Positions 1 through 7,504 are shown, numbered from the stretch's first letter. The stretch is 11,072 bases of DNA from Elusimicrobiota bacterium (GCA_012511615.1 JAAZFS010000227.1:1-11072), one strand, 5' to 3'. The notes: generated from the letters alone by a model not told the origin. Program-made: numbers and translations.

Positions 1-1083
1 CGTGACAGAGGTCCTGGAAAGGGCGGAATAAGGTATCACCCCGGTGTCACTCTTGACGAGGTTAAGGCTCTTGCCATGTTGATGACCTGGAAGTGTGCGG
101 TAGTAAATGTCCCTTATGGTGGTGCCAAGGGGGGCATAGTCTGCGATCCGACAAATATGTCTCAAAGGGAGATTGAAGCCCTAACAAGAATGTACACAGC
201 TGAAATAAGTATGATTATAGGTCCCGAGAAGGATATTCCAGCTCCTGACATAAATACTAATCCTCAGGTTATGAGCTGGATAGTGGATACATATTCAGCG
301 AAAAAGGGCTATTTTTCCCCTGGTGTTGTGACTGGAAAGCCCTTGGAGCTTGGTGGTTCAAAGGGGCGGTTTCGGGCGACCGGACGAGGGGTTGCGATTG
401 CTGTTGATGGCATATTGAAACATAAGGATATTGATATTCAAACCGCCACTGTTGCTATACAAGGCTTCGGTAATGTTGGAAGCGCAACCGCCTTCTTTTT
501 GGACCAGATGGGTTGTAAAATTACTGGTTTGACAGATGCTTCTGGTGGAATATTCAATGAAGAAGGTATAGATATTCCTGAAATTCTTGAATATGTAAGT
601 GGTGCTGGAAAAGGCCTCATAAAAGGCTACCCCAAGGGAGAGTTCGAAAAAGATCTCGACAGTGCAAATAAACGCCTGCTTGAGTCCAAAGTCGATGTGC
701 TTATCCCGGCGGCTCTTGATGGGCAGATCCATGGAAATAACGCTGAAAATATCAGGGCAAGAGTAGTTGTAGAGGCTGCCAACGGTCCAACTACTCCCGA
801 GGCTGATAAAATTCTTAGTAAGAATGGGATTACTTTGGTCCCCGACATATTGGCCAATTCTGGAGGAGTGACTGTATCTTATTTCGAATGGGTACAGAAT
901 CTTCAGGCGAAATCCTGGAGAGAAGAAGAAATCGACCAGAATCTAGCTGATATGATGAAGAGGGCCTTCGACGATGTTCTTAGTGTAAGCGTCAAAGAGA
1001 AGGTTGATATGAGAATGGCTGCATATATGGTTGCATTCGACAGAGTAGCCAAGGTGGCCCAGCTGAGAGGAATATATGCCTGA
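1..1083 (+). CDS. gdhA: Glutamate dehydrogenase (Glu/Leu/Phe/Val dehydrogenase family), 5' end missing
   Basis: Cytosolic NAD(P)-dependent interconversion of glutamate with 2-oxoglutarate and ammonia. The frame is open from base 1, so 360 residues are present and roughly 50-70 N-terminal residues lie outside. Numbering from the first visible residue, the substrate-binding GPGKGGIR motif is at 4-11, TWK at 29-31, and the catalytic-lysine stretch PYGGAKGG at 38-45 (K43). The catalytic Asp sits in PAPD (D83). The Rossmann fold starts with GFGNVGSA near 155-162. All key lysines and the Asp of the family are present. The GPGKGG and GGAKGG forms fit glutamate dehydrogenase better than leucine or phenylalanine dehydrogenase, though substrate is inferred. 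The first internal ATG (base 76) lies after the GPGKGG motif and is not the true start. The stop TGA shares its last base with the ATG of panD, so the two are probably translationally coupled. Confidence 0.93.
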   Translation, partial: RDRGPGKGGIRYHPGVTLDEVKALAMLMTWKCAVVNVPYGGAKGGIVCDPTNMSQREIEALTRMYTAEISMIIGPEKDIPAPDINTNPQVMSWIVDTYSAKKGYFSPGVVTGKPLELGGSKGRFRATGRGVAIAVDGILKHKDIDIQTATVAIQGFGNVGSATAFFLDQMGCKITGLTDASGGIFNEEGIDIPEILEYVSGAGKGLIKGYPKGEFEKDLDSANKRLLESKVDVLIPAALDGQIHGNNAENIRARVVVEAANGPTTPEADKILSKNGITLVPDILANSGGVTVSYFEWVQNLQAKSWREEEIDQNLADMMKRAFDDVLSVSVKEKVDMRMAAYMVAFDRVAKVAQLRGIYA

Positions 1084-1451
1084 TGTATAGAAAGTATTTA
1101 AAGGGCAAAATTCATGGGGCTCGCGTTAGCGAAACCAATATAAACTATTCTGGGAGCATTACGGTAGATTTAGATTTGATGGATGCTGCGGGACTAGCGC
1201 CCTTTGAAATGGTTACAGTAGTAAATGTTACAAATGCAGAGAGATTCGAGACATATGTAATAGAGGGAGAGAGGGGTAGCGGTTATATTGGCTTAAATGG
1301 TGGCGCCGCGAAAAAAGGGGAGCCAGGTGATACTCTCATAATTTTTTCCTCTATCTGGGCTAAAAAAGGTCGGAAGATAGATGTGAAAGTAATTATCAGT
1401 GACTCTTCAAATAAGGTAAAAGAGTCGAGGGTCACGAGAATTGTTACTTGA
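1083..1451 (+). CDS. panD: Aspartate 1-decarboxylase proenzyme (pyruvoyl-dependent)
   Basis: Decarboxylates L-aspartate to beta-alanine, the precursor of pantothenate and CoA. The protein has 122 residues, a normal PanD length. The self-processing site YSGS places Gly24-Ser25 exactly where the family cleaves to form the pyruvoyl group on Ser25. Lys9, Arg54, Thr57, Tyr58 and Asn72 match the known active-site and processing positions, and NVTNAERF and ERGSG are family signatures. The proenzyme is intact and should be functional. The ATG overlaps the upstream gdh stop by one base, and a GAGAGG Shine-Dalgarno at 1065-1070 lies 12 bases upstream. The next gene starts directly after its stop. Position between glutamate dehydrogenase and a dihydropyrimidinase-like gene is unusual compared with the common panBCD grouping. 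Confidence 0.95.
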   Translation: MYRKYLKGKIHGARVSETNINYSGSITVDLDLMDAAGLAPFEMVTVVNVTNAERFETYVIEGERGSGYIGLNGGAAKKGEPGDTLIIFSSIWAKKGRKIDVKVIISDSSNKVKESRVTRIVT

Positions 1452-2837
1452 ATGACTAAGCTCCTTATCAGGGGAAGCCATATCCTTACCCCTAGGGGAA
1501 TTATCCAAGGGGATATGCTGCTTGATGGGGGCAAAATCGAGAGGATAGATTCTACTATAAAGCCTCCTTCTGGATGTCGAGAGATTGATGCTTCAGGCTT
1601 AATATCCATACCAGGCATTATAGATCCGCATGTACATATAGAACTTGAGGCTTACGGCTCTGCCAGCTCTGATGATTTTTATTCTGGGTCGGCCGCGGGC
1701 GCAGCTGGTGGTGTAACCTCTTACATAGACTTCGCTATACCTTTTGAGGGGGAAAATATGGTCGATGCCTTAAAGAGAAAATCCGCCTCTGCAGCTGGAC
1801 GCTCACTTACCGATTATTCCTTCCATGCTCAGATAAACTCCTGGGACAAAAATAAACCCTTTGAGATGGATGAGGTTATAGAGGCAGGTATAGGAAGTTT
1901 TAAGATATTTATGCCTGCAACAGAGGGCTGGGGACTAGACGATCTAGGTCTTTATGAGGCCCTTAAACATTCAGTAGCTTCTGATAGCCTGATTCTCGTC
2001 CATGCTGAAAATGGTGATATAGTGGAGGGGATGCGCAAGAGCTTTGAAAAAAATGATCGAGTAGCAATAAAGGATTATCCCAAGTCCCGTCCCTCCTTTG
2101 CGGAGACCGAAGCGGTCCTTAGGGCCGCCTATCTTGCCCGCAAGGCTTCAGCGCCCTTATATGTTTGTCATCTTTCATCAGGAGAGTCTGCCGAGGAATT
2201 AAAGAGGCTTCGTCGGGCTGGAGAAAATATATTTATAGAAACCTGCCCCCAGTACCTTATACTTGATGATTCCCTCTATTCAGAAAAGGAGGGCTATCTT
2301 TATGTATGCGCACCACCCATAAGAAGTAAGGAAAGCACTTATGGGCTTTGGAGAGGGATTATAGAGAGCACGATAGACACCATAGGGACAGATCATTGCC
2401 CCTTTATGAGAAAAGAGAAAAAAGCTGGTGGTAATTCTTTTATTAAGACACCTATGGGCTTACCTGGAATTGGTCTTTCTTTCCCCCTTATGTATACGGA
2501 AGGAGTTGTTAACCGAAAGCTTGATCTTAAGGGTTTGGTAAAACTACTTTCGGAGAACCCTGCAAGGATTTTCGGTCTTTATCCCGAAAAGGGAGCTCTT
2601 TTAGAGGGCTCCGATGCAGATATTGTCATATTTGATCCCGATGGGACCTACGAAATCAGTAGTGCCTCACCAAAGGCTGGCAACTGCGACTGGTCAGCTT
2701 ATGAGGGCTATGAGGCCGAAGTTAGTATTGAATATACAATCTCAAGAGGAAGAGTCGTGTTTGAGAATGGCAAAATCCATAAGCAGGAGGAACCAGGCCG
2801 ACTGATTCCTCGTACCGGCTCTACTTATTCAATTTAA
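1452..2837 (+). CDS. Dihydropyrimidinase / hydantoinase-like cyclic amidohydrolase
   Basis: Metal-dependent amidohydrolase of the hydantoinase/dihydropyrimidinase/allantoinase group (461 aa, normal length), cytosolic, hydrolysing a cyclic amide ring. The full binuclear site is visible: DPHVH (H60, H62), the carboxylated lysine in FKIFMP (K151), HAEN (H184), CHLSS (H240) and GTDHCPF (D314). ETCPQYL at 263-269 favours hydantoinase/dihydropyrimidinase over allantoinase, which usually has PHYL. Against a classical enzyme, the Tyr expected five residues after the lysine is Ala156, and the segment expected to read SPP is CAPPIR (286-291), so the substrate is uncertain. If it is a dihydropyrimidinase, its product (N-carbamoyl-beta-alanine) leads to beta-alanine, matching neighbouring panD. 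No ureidopropionase is in view. The start ATG abuts the panD TGA with no gap, there is no strong Shine-Dalgarno, and coupling is likely. Confidence 0.85.
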   Translation: MTKLLIRGSHILTPRGIIQGDMLLDGGKIERIDSTIKPPSGCREIDASGLISIPGIIDPHVHIELEAYGSASSDDFYSGSAAGAAGGVTSYIDFAIPFEGENMVDALKRKSASAAGRSLTDYSFHAQINSWDKNKPFEMDEVIEAGIGSFKIFMPATEGWGLDDLGLYEALKHSVASDSLILVHAENGDIVEGMRKSFEKNDRVAIKDYPKSRPSFAETEAVLRAAYLARKASAPLYVCHLSSGESAEELKRLRRAGENIFIETCPQYLILDDSLYSEKEGYLYVCAPPIRSKESTYGLWRGIIESTIDTIGTDHCPFMRKEKKAGGNSFIKTPMGLPGIGLSFPLMYTEGVVNRKLDLKGLVKLLSENPARIFGLYPEKGALLEGSDADIVIFDPDGTYEISSASPKAGNCDWSAYEGYEAEVSIEYTISRGRVVFENGKIHKQEEPGRLIPRTGSTYSI

Positions 2838-2840
2838 ACC

Positions 2841-3584
2841 ATGACTCCTTCACCAGTAAAACTTATTGGACTTACGAAGAAATTCGGAGATTTTACCGCA
2901 TTATCTTCCCTTGATATTGAAGTTGAAAAGGGTGAAATCACGGGGCTTTTAGGCCCTAATGGTGCGGGTAAAACCACCACTATTAAACTTATGACGGGGC
3001 TTCTGAAACCAACTAGTGGTAGGGTACTTATTGCCGGCATTGATATTGCAGACAATCCTGTTGAGGCCAAGAAAAAATTCGCTCTGGTTCCGGATGCTCC
3101 CTTTATATACGGAAAATTAACTGCCTGGGAATTTATGTTTTTTATTGCCCGGCTCTATAATCTATCTAAAGATGGCCTTGAAGACCGGGTAGTTGAACAG
3201 CTCAGAACTTTTAATATTTATGAAGTTGCCCATGACCTGATTGACTCTTTTTCACATGGGATGAAACAGCGTCTCATCCTGGCTACGGTTATGCTGCGGG
3301 ATCCTGAGATAATAATTTTAGATGAACCCATGGTGGGGCTTGATCCAGAGGCCTCAAGGATGGTTAAAAACATATTCAAAGAGCTCTCAGAAAGAGGTAA
3401 AAATATATTTCTATCAACCCATACGCTTTCTGATGCAACAGAATTATGTTCAAAGATTGCTATTATATCCTCCGGCCGACTTATTGCCCATGGCTCATAC
3501 AGCGAACTTGAAAAAATATCCGGTGGTGAGAAGAGTTTAGAGGATATTTACCTTAAGATAACCAGGGATGCGGGAGCGTCTTAA
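2841..3584 (+). CDS. ABC transporter ATP-binding protein (ABC-2 / exporter type)
   Basis: ATPase subunit (247 aa) that powers the membrane protein encoded next. Walker A is GPNGAGKTT (38-46), the signature is SHGMK (138-142), Walker B is IIILDE (157-162) followed by the D-loop, and the H-loop His is H194. The Q-loop position reads VPDAP with Asp85 where Gln is usual. Acidic replacements here occur in EcsA/YthP-like ATPases, so this points to that branch rather than to an inactive enzyme. The gene follows the amidohydrolase after 3 bases and overlaps the permease by 17 bases, so the pair surely forms one transporter. No substrate-binding protein is nearby, which fits an exporter or membrane-homeostasis role. 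The substrate is unknown. Confidence 0.92.
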   Translation: MTPSPVKLIGLTKKFGDFTALSSLDIEVEKGEITGLLGPNGAGKTTTIKLMTGLLKPTSGRVLIAGIDIADNPVEAKKKFALVPDAPFIYGKLTAWEFMFFIARLYNLSKDGLEDRVVEQLRTFNIYEVAHDLIDSFSHGMKQRLILATVMLRDPEIIILDEPMVGLDPEASRMVKNIFKELSERGKNIFLSTHTLSDATELCSKIAIISSGRLIAHGSYSELEKISGGEKSLEDIYLKITRDAGAS

Positions 3585-5214
3585 AAGTTTTTTTCTATAT
3601 CTGGCCTTTTGGCTGACTCGGCTGAGGCAATCTTTTTCAATCTTTAAGAAAAACAAGGGGAAATTTGCAGTTTCTATTTCCCTAGCATTCTTATTTATGG
3701 CTCTTGCTGGGGGAGGAATATTCCAGGTTATAAGATATGTTAAGGAAGTCCCTATTGTGGGAAATTCCCTTGTAATAAGGTTAACTGGAATAATATTTAT
3801 AACCATACTTCTTCTTCTCACATATTCTTCAGTAATTACTGCTTTTTCCACTCTTTTCTTTGCTGAAGATAACGAATTTATCTTTGTATCTCCTTTTCAT
3901 CCAGGTGGGGTTATTCTAGGCAAGCTCATTCAGACCTCATTCTATGCATCTTGGATGTCTCTTTTAGTTCTTTTTCCCTTTATAGTTGCCATGGGTTATA
4001 TATATAAATTTCCTATCTATTCTTATGGAGTTTTTACACTAGCAACAATATTTTTCTTTTTAACAGTTGCTGCTGCCTCTATGAGCGGAGTCACACTTCT
4101 TGTTAGGATTTTTCCGGCAAGAAAAATGAGGGATTTTCTGATAGTAGGGCTTGTAATCGGGGGCACTCTGCTTTATATATTTTTCAGAATACTGAATATA
4201 GAACAGGTTCTAAGGCCCGGTCAACAGATTTTAGCGGCAGGGTATTTGAGTCTTTTTGCACTACCCAAAACACCTTATCTTCCCTCATACTGGATGACCA
4301 AGCTTGTAGCCTCTTTTTTTAGTCCGGGAGCCGGCTGGATGATGAGCTTTTTCATGCTTTTTTTATTTGCCCTAGTGTTTTCAGCAGTTTATTACTTTAT
4401 TGCAATAAAATATTTTTATGACGGCTGGGAGAAGGTTAAAAGCCAGGAGCGAAAAAGATATTTACCTAAAGGGAGTTTTCCTAGAAATCCAGTTCTAGCC
4501 AAGGACTTCAGGACTTTTGTTCGAGATACTGGTCAATGGACACAGGCTTTGATAATTCTTGCTCTGATAGTTATATACATTGTAAATATCTACAAGATGC
4601 CTCTTGATGTGCCTTATCTCCATTACCTTGTCGCTTATCTTAATATAGGAATGATTGGCTTTGTTTTATCTTCGGTGGGCTTAAGATTTACTTTTAGCAG
4701 TATAAGTTTGGAGGGGAGATGTTTCTGGATACTTTTAAGCTCTCCTTTAAACTTAAGAAAACTTTTCAGACTTAAGTTTATGGAGAATTTTGTTCCCATG
4801 GAAATTCTCGGGCTTACTCTTGTATTAGGATCAAACTATATACTGAAACCTCCGCTTGCCCTTAATATAGTATCAACGCTGGTTGTTGCTTTTATGGGGT
4901 TGACCTTGAGTCTTATGGGTGCCTCTATGGGTTGCATATACCCCAGATTTGATGCTGCGGCACCTACCGAGATAGAGACCTCCTGGGGAGGGGTGCTCTA
5001 TATGTTGGCCAGCTTCTTTTATATACTTTTTTTACTGATAGCAATCGCAGTTTGGGCTAGAGCAGATTTTCTATCTATTGTCAGAGGCTATGGACCTGAT
5101 AAAGTTTTTGTTTTTATTCCCGCCCTTGTGATTATTGTGCTCAATGTTTCAGTCGCTCTAATTTCTTATAAAAGAGGAATCAGGGCATTAGAGGAAATTG
5201 AGTTTCAAGTTTAA
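3568..5214 (+). CDS. ABC exporter permease, about 12 membrane segments
   Basis: Large integral membrane protein (548 aa), the likely transmembrane partner of the preceding ATPase. Hydrophobic segments are visible near residues 33-55, 67-98, 117-145, 152-182, 189-208, 256-282, 324-342, 352-372, 408-426, 431-456, 474-496 and 512-533. A charged cytoplasmic-looking linker lies around 283-322. The two halves look alike: a motif of the form xSPxxxxxxxxxK occurs around 108-119 and again near 391-403, each after a hydrophobic run and before another, as in an internally duplicated permease. This size and layout match the 'putative ABC exporter'/YthQ-like group by general resemblance only. The start overlaps the ATPase by 17 bases. 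It is the last gene of the operon and is followed 6 bases later by a terminator hairpin. Cargo cannot be read from the sequence. Confidence 0.85.
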   Translation: MRERLKSFFLYLAFWLTRLRQSFSIFKKNKGKFAVSISLAFLFMALAGGGIFQVIRYVKEVPIVGNSLVIRLTGIIFITILLLLTYSSVITAFSTLFFAEDNEFIFVSPFHPGGVILGKLIQTSFYASWMSLLVLFPFIVAMGYIYKFPIYSYGVFTLATIFFFLTVAAASMSGVTLLVRIFPARKMRDFLIVGLVIGGTLLYIFFRILNIEQVLRPGQQILAAGYLSLFALPKTPYLPSYWMTKLVASFFSPGAGWMMSFFMLFLFALVFSAVYYFIAIKYFYDGWEKVKSQERKRYLPKGSFPRNPVLAKDFRTFVRDTGQWTQALIILALIVIYIVNIYKMPLDVPYLHYLVAYLNIGMIGFVLSSVGLRFTFSSISLEGRCFWILLSSPLNLRKLFRLKFMENFVPMEILGLTLVLGSNYILKPPLALNIVSTLVVAFMGLTLSLMGASMGCIYPRFDAAAPTEIETSWGGVLYMLASFFYILFLLIAIAVWARADFLSIVRGYGPDKVFVFIPALVIIVLNVSVALISYKRGIRALEEIEFQV

Positions 5215-5220
5215 AGATAA

Positions 5221-5259
5221 GGGTTTTTAGCAGACTATATAAGATAGTCTACTAAACCC
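5221..5259. terminator. Hairpin terminator between convergent operons
   Basis: The left arm at 5221-5238 pairs with the right arm at 5244-5259 over 15 base pairs, with a 2-base bulge, one C/A mismatch and the 5-base loop ATAAG. The outer end is GGGTTT/AAACCC. On the plus strand TTGTATTT follows, and on the minus strand TTATCTTT follows, so it can act in both directions. It sits between the stop of the permease and the stop of the flavodiiron gene. Confidence 0.8.
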
Positions 5260-5297
5260 CTTGTATTTAAGAAAATATAAACTGCTTAGTTTTTATA

Positions 5298-6485
5298 CTA
5301 AAGAGAAGCTATTTTCTTACCGTATTCGATTGCTTCTTTTTCAGCATCTATGGTGGGCTTCCATAAGCTCCTATATCCTTCGGTGCTTACTTCAAAGCCA
5401 GCATCTTTCATCCGCTCATTGAGTATTTTTACAGATTCGCCACTCCAGCCATAGCAACCAAATGCTGCTGCTTTTTTGTTTTTGAATTTCAAGATTTTCA
5501 TCATATGAATTAGAGCAGCCGTAGTGTGTAGAATATTGTTCCCAATTGTAGGAGACCCTATAGCTACAGTTTTTGACTTAAATACCTGGGTAATCATATC
5601 ATTTATGTCATTCTTAGCTATGTTATAGAGTTTTACCACAACTTCAGAATCTACTGAGCTTATGCCTTCTGCTATTTTTTCAGCTAATAATTTTGTTCCA
5701 TTCCACATTGTGTCGTAGAGTATGGTTATTTGATTTTCCTGATAATCATTTGCCCACTGCGAATATTTTTCAATTATTTGCATAGGGTTGTCCCGCCAGA
5801 TAACACCGTGGCTAGTAGCAATAATATCTATGGGTAAATTCAAGGCGATGACTTCATCGAGTTTTTTCCTCAATATTGCGCTAAAAGGTGTTAAAATATT
5901 TGCATAATATTTAATTGACTCTTCAAACAGTTCACACTGATCTACTAAATCATTGAACAGGTTTTCAGTCGCATAATGCTGACCAAAGGCATCATTACTG
6001 AAAAGTATGTTATCTTCAGTAAGATAAACTGCCATACTGTCCGGCCAGTGCAACATAGCCATTTCTACAAATACGAGTGATTTCCCATTTCCAATATCTA
6101 ATGAATCACCAGTTTTTACCGTTTTAAAATTCCAGTCTTTATGAAACTGGCCTTTTAAAGATTTAACAGCATTTGCAGTGCAGTAGATAGGGGTATTAGG
6201 GATATGTTTCATCAAGGCCGGAAGGCCACCGCTGTGGTCTATTTCTCCGTGGTTTGCAATAATATAGTCTATTTTATTTAAATCAATTTCTTTGGCCAGA
6301 TTTTCTACAAATTCTTCACCAAAAGGTAGCCAAACAGTATCGATTAGAACAGTTTTTTCTTCTTCAATTAAATAGGAATTATATGTAGAGCCTTTATGGG
6401 TGGAATATTCTTCTCCGTGGAATTTCTCCAGTTCCCAATCTACTTTACCTACCCAGGATACATTGTTTTTTACTTGTTTTCTCAT
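5298..6485 (-). CDS. Class A flavodiiron protein (A-type flavoprotein, O2/NO reductase)
   Basis: Cytosolic flavodiiron protein (395 aa) that reduces O2 to water and/or NO to N2O, protecting anaerobic metabolism. The N-terminal metallo-beta-lactamase domain carries a complete diiron site: H79, E81, D83 and H84 (HGEIDH), then H146, D165 and H226. The C-terminal flavodoxin domain (about 251-395) has the FMN loops DTMWNGT (258-264), SPTIGNN (311-317) and CYGWSG (344-349). There is no fused rubredoxin or flavin-reductase domain, so it is the minimal class A form and needs a separate donor, usually rubredoxin, which is not in the window. It is second in a minus-strand operon, 24 bases after the DUF2249/CMD gene, with Shine-Dalgarno AAAGGAG at 6497-6503, 11 bases before the ATG. 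O2 versus NO preference cannot be told from sequence. Confidence 0.95.
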   Translation of the reverse strand: MRKQVKNNVSWVGKVDWELEKFHGEEYSTHKGSTYNSYLIEEEKTVLIDTVWLPFGEEFVENLAKEIDLNKIDYIIANHGEIDHSGGLPALMKHIPNTPIYCTANAVKSLKGQFHKDWNFKTVKTGDSLDIGNGKSLVFVEMAMLHWPDSMAVYLTEDNILFSNDAFGQHYATENLFNDLVDQCELFEESIKYYANILTPFSAILRKKLDEVIALNLPIDIIATSHGVIWRDNPMQIIEKYSQWANDYQENQITILYDTMWNGTKLLAEKIAEGISSVDSEVVVKLYNIAKNDINDMITQVFKSKTVAIGSPTIGNNILHTTAALIHMMKILKFKNKKAAAFGCYGWSGESVKILNERMKDAGFEVSTEGYRSLWKPTIDAEKEAIEYGKKIASL

Positions 6486-6509
6486 TGTTTTCTATGCTCC
6501 TTTATAATT

Positions 6510-7244
6510 TTATATATCTCGTTTTTCACAGCACTTAATTTGTTTGTTAAAAAAAGTATTTACATTTGGATTTTTGTCGCCAAAGAAATCCAAAAGTTCA
6601 TTTAGTATACTTTTGCGGTCTAAACCTTCTTTTTCTCTTTTCTTTATATGCCTGTAGGCACCGAATACCGTGGAGGGACCAATTTCGGATGAAAAATGCC
6701 CAATACCCTGATTCCAAGCAAAGAGTGAAAACAACTCATCAAATTCCTTAACTGTTGCTCCCAGCGAATAGGCTTTAATAAGTTCCCTTGTTGCCTGTCT
6801 GAATCTTGAGGCTCCCATGGCATTACTTAAAGAGAGCAAAAGTTTTGTTTTCTGATCAATTGCAGCGTCTTCATTGTCCCATATTAGTTCCCAAAAATCA
6901 ACAACTCTAGCCGCAAGAATATCATCAATAGCCTTGTAGTTTACAATGGCAGTGGGCTTAAAGGGCATATCTGCTCCGCTTTCATAACTTATAGTTTTTA
7001 TTTCTGTCCTATAAAAATAAGCCCTATATTCATGGTCAGAGACTTTTTCAGTAAAATATTCAAATCCCAAATCTTCTAGTGCTGAATAGAGAGGCTTGGG
7101 CTCAAAACTTTGTACCACACAGATTCCATTATTTAAATTTACCTGTTGAGCCCTATGTAAAATCATAGGTAAAAAATTACTCAATAAATCTCTAACATCA
7201 ATTACAGGAAATGATTCCTTATTTTCTATCCATTTATCTGCCAT
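6510..7244 (-). CDS. DUF2249 domain fused to a cysteine-less CMD-like domain
   Basis: A 244-residue, probably cytosolic protein of unknown function with two recognisable parts. Residues about 14-78 (VIDVRDL ... FEPKPLY ... EYRAYFYR) look like DUF2249, a TusA-like fold often found near nitrogen-oxide and anaerobic stress genes. The Cys-Pro of true TusA is absent. Residues about 107-200 resemble the carboxymuconolactone decarboxylase/AhpD helical fold (helix, then LIKAYSLGAT and FDELFSLFAW), but the CxxC-to-His redox site is replaced by GASRFRQAT. The only cysteines are C42 and the vicinal pair C238-C239 near the C terminus. It is the first gene of the operon with the flavodiiron protein, so a linked sensing, assembly or electron-transfer role is inferred. 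The start is supported by AAGGAGT at 7251-7257, 6 bases upstream. Domain calls come from motif recognition only. Confidence 0.75.
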   Translation of the reverse strand: MADKWIENKESFPVIDVRDLLSNFLPMILHRAQQVNLNNGICVVQSFEPKPLYSALEDLGFEYFTEKVSDHEYRAYFYRTEIKTISYESGADMPFKPTAIVNYKAIDDILAARVVDFWELIWDNEDAAIDQKTKLLLSLSNAMGASRFRQATRELIKAYSLGATVKEFDELFSLFAWNQGIGHFSSEIGPSTVFGAYRHIKKREKEGLDRKSILNELLDFFGDKNPNVNTFFNKQIKCCEKRDI

Positions 7245-7250
7245 AGTTTT

Positions 7251-7257
7251 ACTCCTT
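7251..7257 (-). promoter_or_regulatory. Ribosome binding site of the DUF2249/CMD gene
   Basis: On the minus strand this reads AAGGAGT, a near-perfect Shine-Dalgarno, 6 bases before the ATG at 7244. It fixes the start of the fusion protein. Confidence 0.8.
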
Positions 7258-7268
7258 ATTATTTATCG

Positions 7269-7297
7269 TTTTTCTGTATGTTCTACATATAGAAAAA
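7269..7297. promoter_or_regulatory. 29-base inverted repeat, candidate operator or leader hairpin
   Basis: Two 13-base arms, TTTTTCTGTATGT and ACATATAGAAAAA, flank a TCT centre and pair except at one G/T position. It begins 25 bases upstream of the DUF2249/CMD start and lies downstream of the predicted minus-strand transcription start, so it may be a roadblock-type operator or an RNA hairpin in the leader. In the minus-strand RNA the one imperfect position would be A/C, which favours a DNA site slightly. I do not recognise it as an FNR, Rex, Fur or PerR site. Confidence 0.5.
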
Positions 7298-7341
7298 ATT
7301 TCTAACTTCCATTTATGTTTGATTTTTTTCTAAAGTATCTC

Positions 7342-7370
7342 TTTATAAAAAAATGCGCTAAAAAATTCAA
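7342..7370 (-). promoter_or_regulatory. Sigma70-type promoter of the DUF2249/CMD-flavodiiron operon
   Basis: On the minus strand, TTGAAT (7370-7365) is followed after 17 bases by TATAAA (7347-7342). Predicted transcription starts near 7335, giving a leader of about 90 bases that includes the inverted repeat at 7269-7297. Confidence 0.6.
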
Positions 7371-7481
7371 ACAAGAAACCTTGCAAAAGCTTAATATAAA
7401 TCCTTTAAAAAGTGAAGTATCCAGTTTGCTTTCGGAAATTTCAAGTAGACTTTATTGGCTGAAGATGTCATTTTAACAATA

Positions 7482-7495
7482 ATATTACATAATAT
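7482..7495. promoter_or_regulatory. AT-rich palindrome upstream of the CMD gene promoter
   Basis: ATATTA and TAATAT are perfect inverted arms around CA. The palindrome ends 9 bases before the -35 box of the plus-strand promoter, a position suited to a regulator. Chance is a real alternative in such AT-rich DNA. Confidence 0.25.
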
Positions 7496-7504
7496 ACCAC
7501 TGGA

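Noticed and set aside
358..857. Open frames on the minus strand inside the glutamate dehydrogenase gene (358-732, 438-620, 627-857)
   Set aside because: They lie wholly opposite a clearly conserved gene, have no Shine-Dalgarno or recognisable domain, and look like codon-pattern shadows.
1283..1618. Minus-strand open frame across the panD/amidohydrolase junction
   Set aside because: It is antisense to two well-supported genes and shows no family motif.
3537..3851. Minus-strand open frame opposite the start of the permease
   Set aside because: It is antisense to strongly hydrophobic coding sequence and has no motif or ribosome site.
6396..6751. Plus-strand open frames opposite the flavodiiron and DUF2249 genes (6396-6605, 6566-6751)
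   Set aside because: They are shadows of conserved minus-strand genes with biased, uninformative translations.
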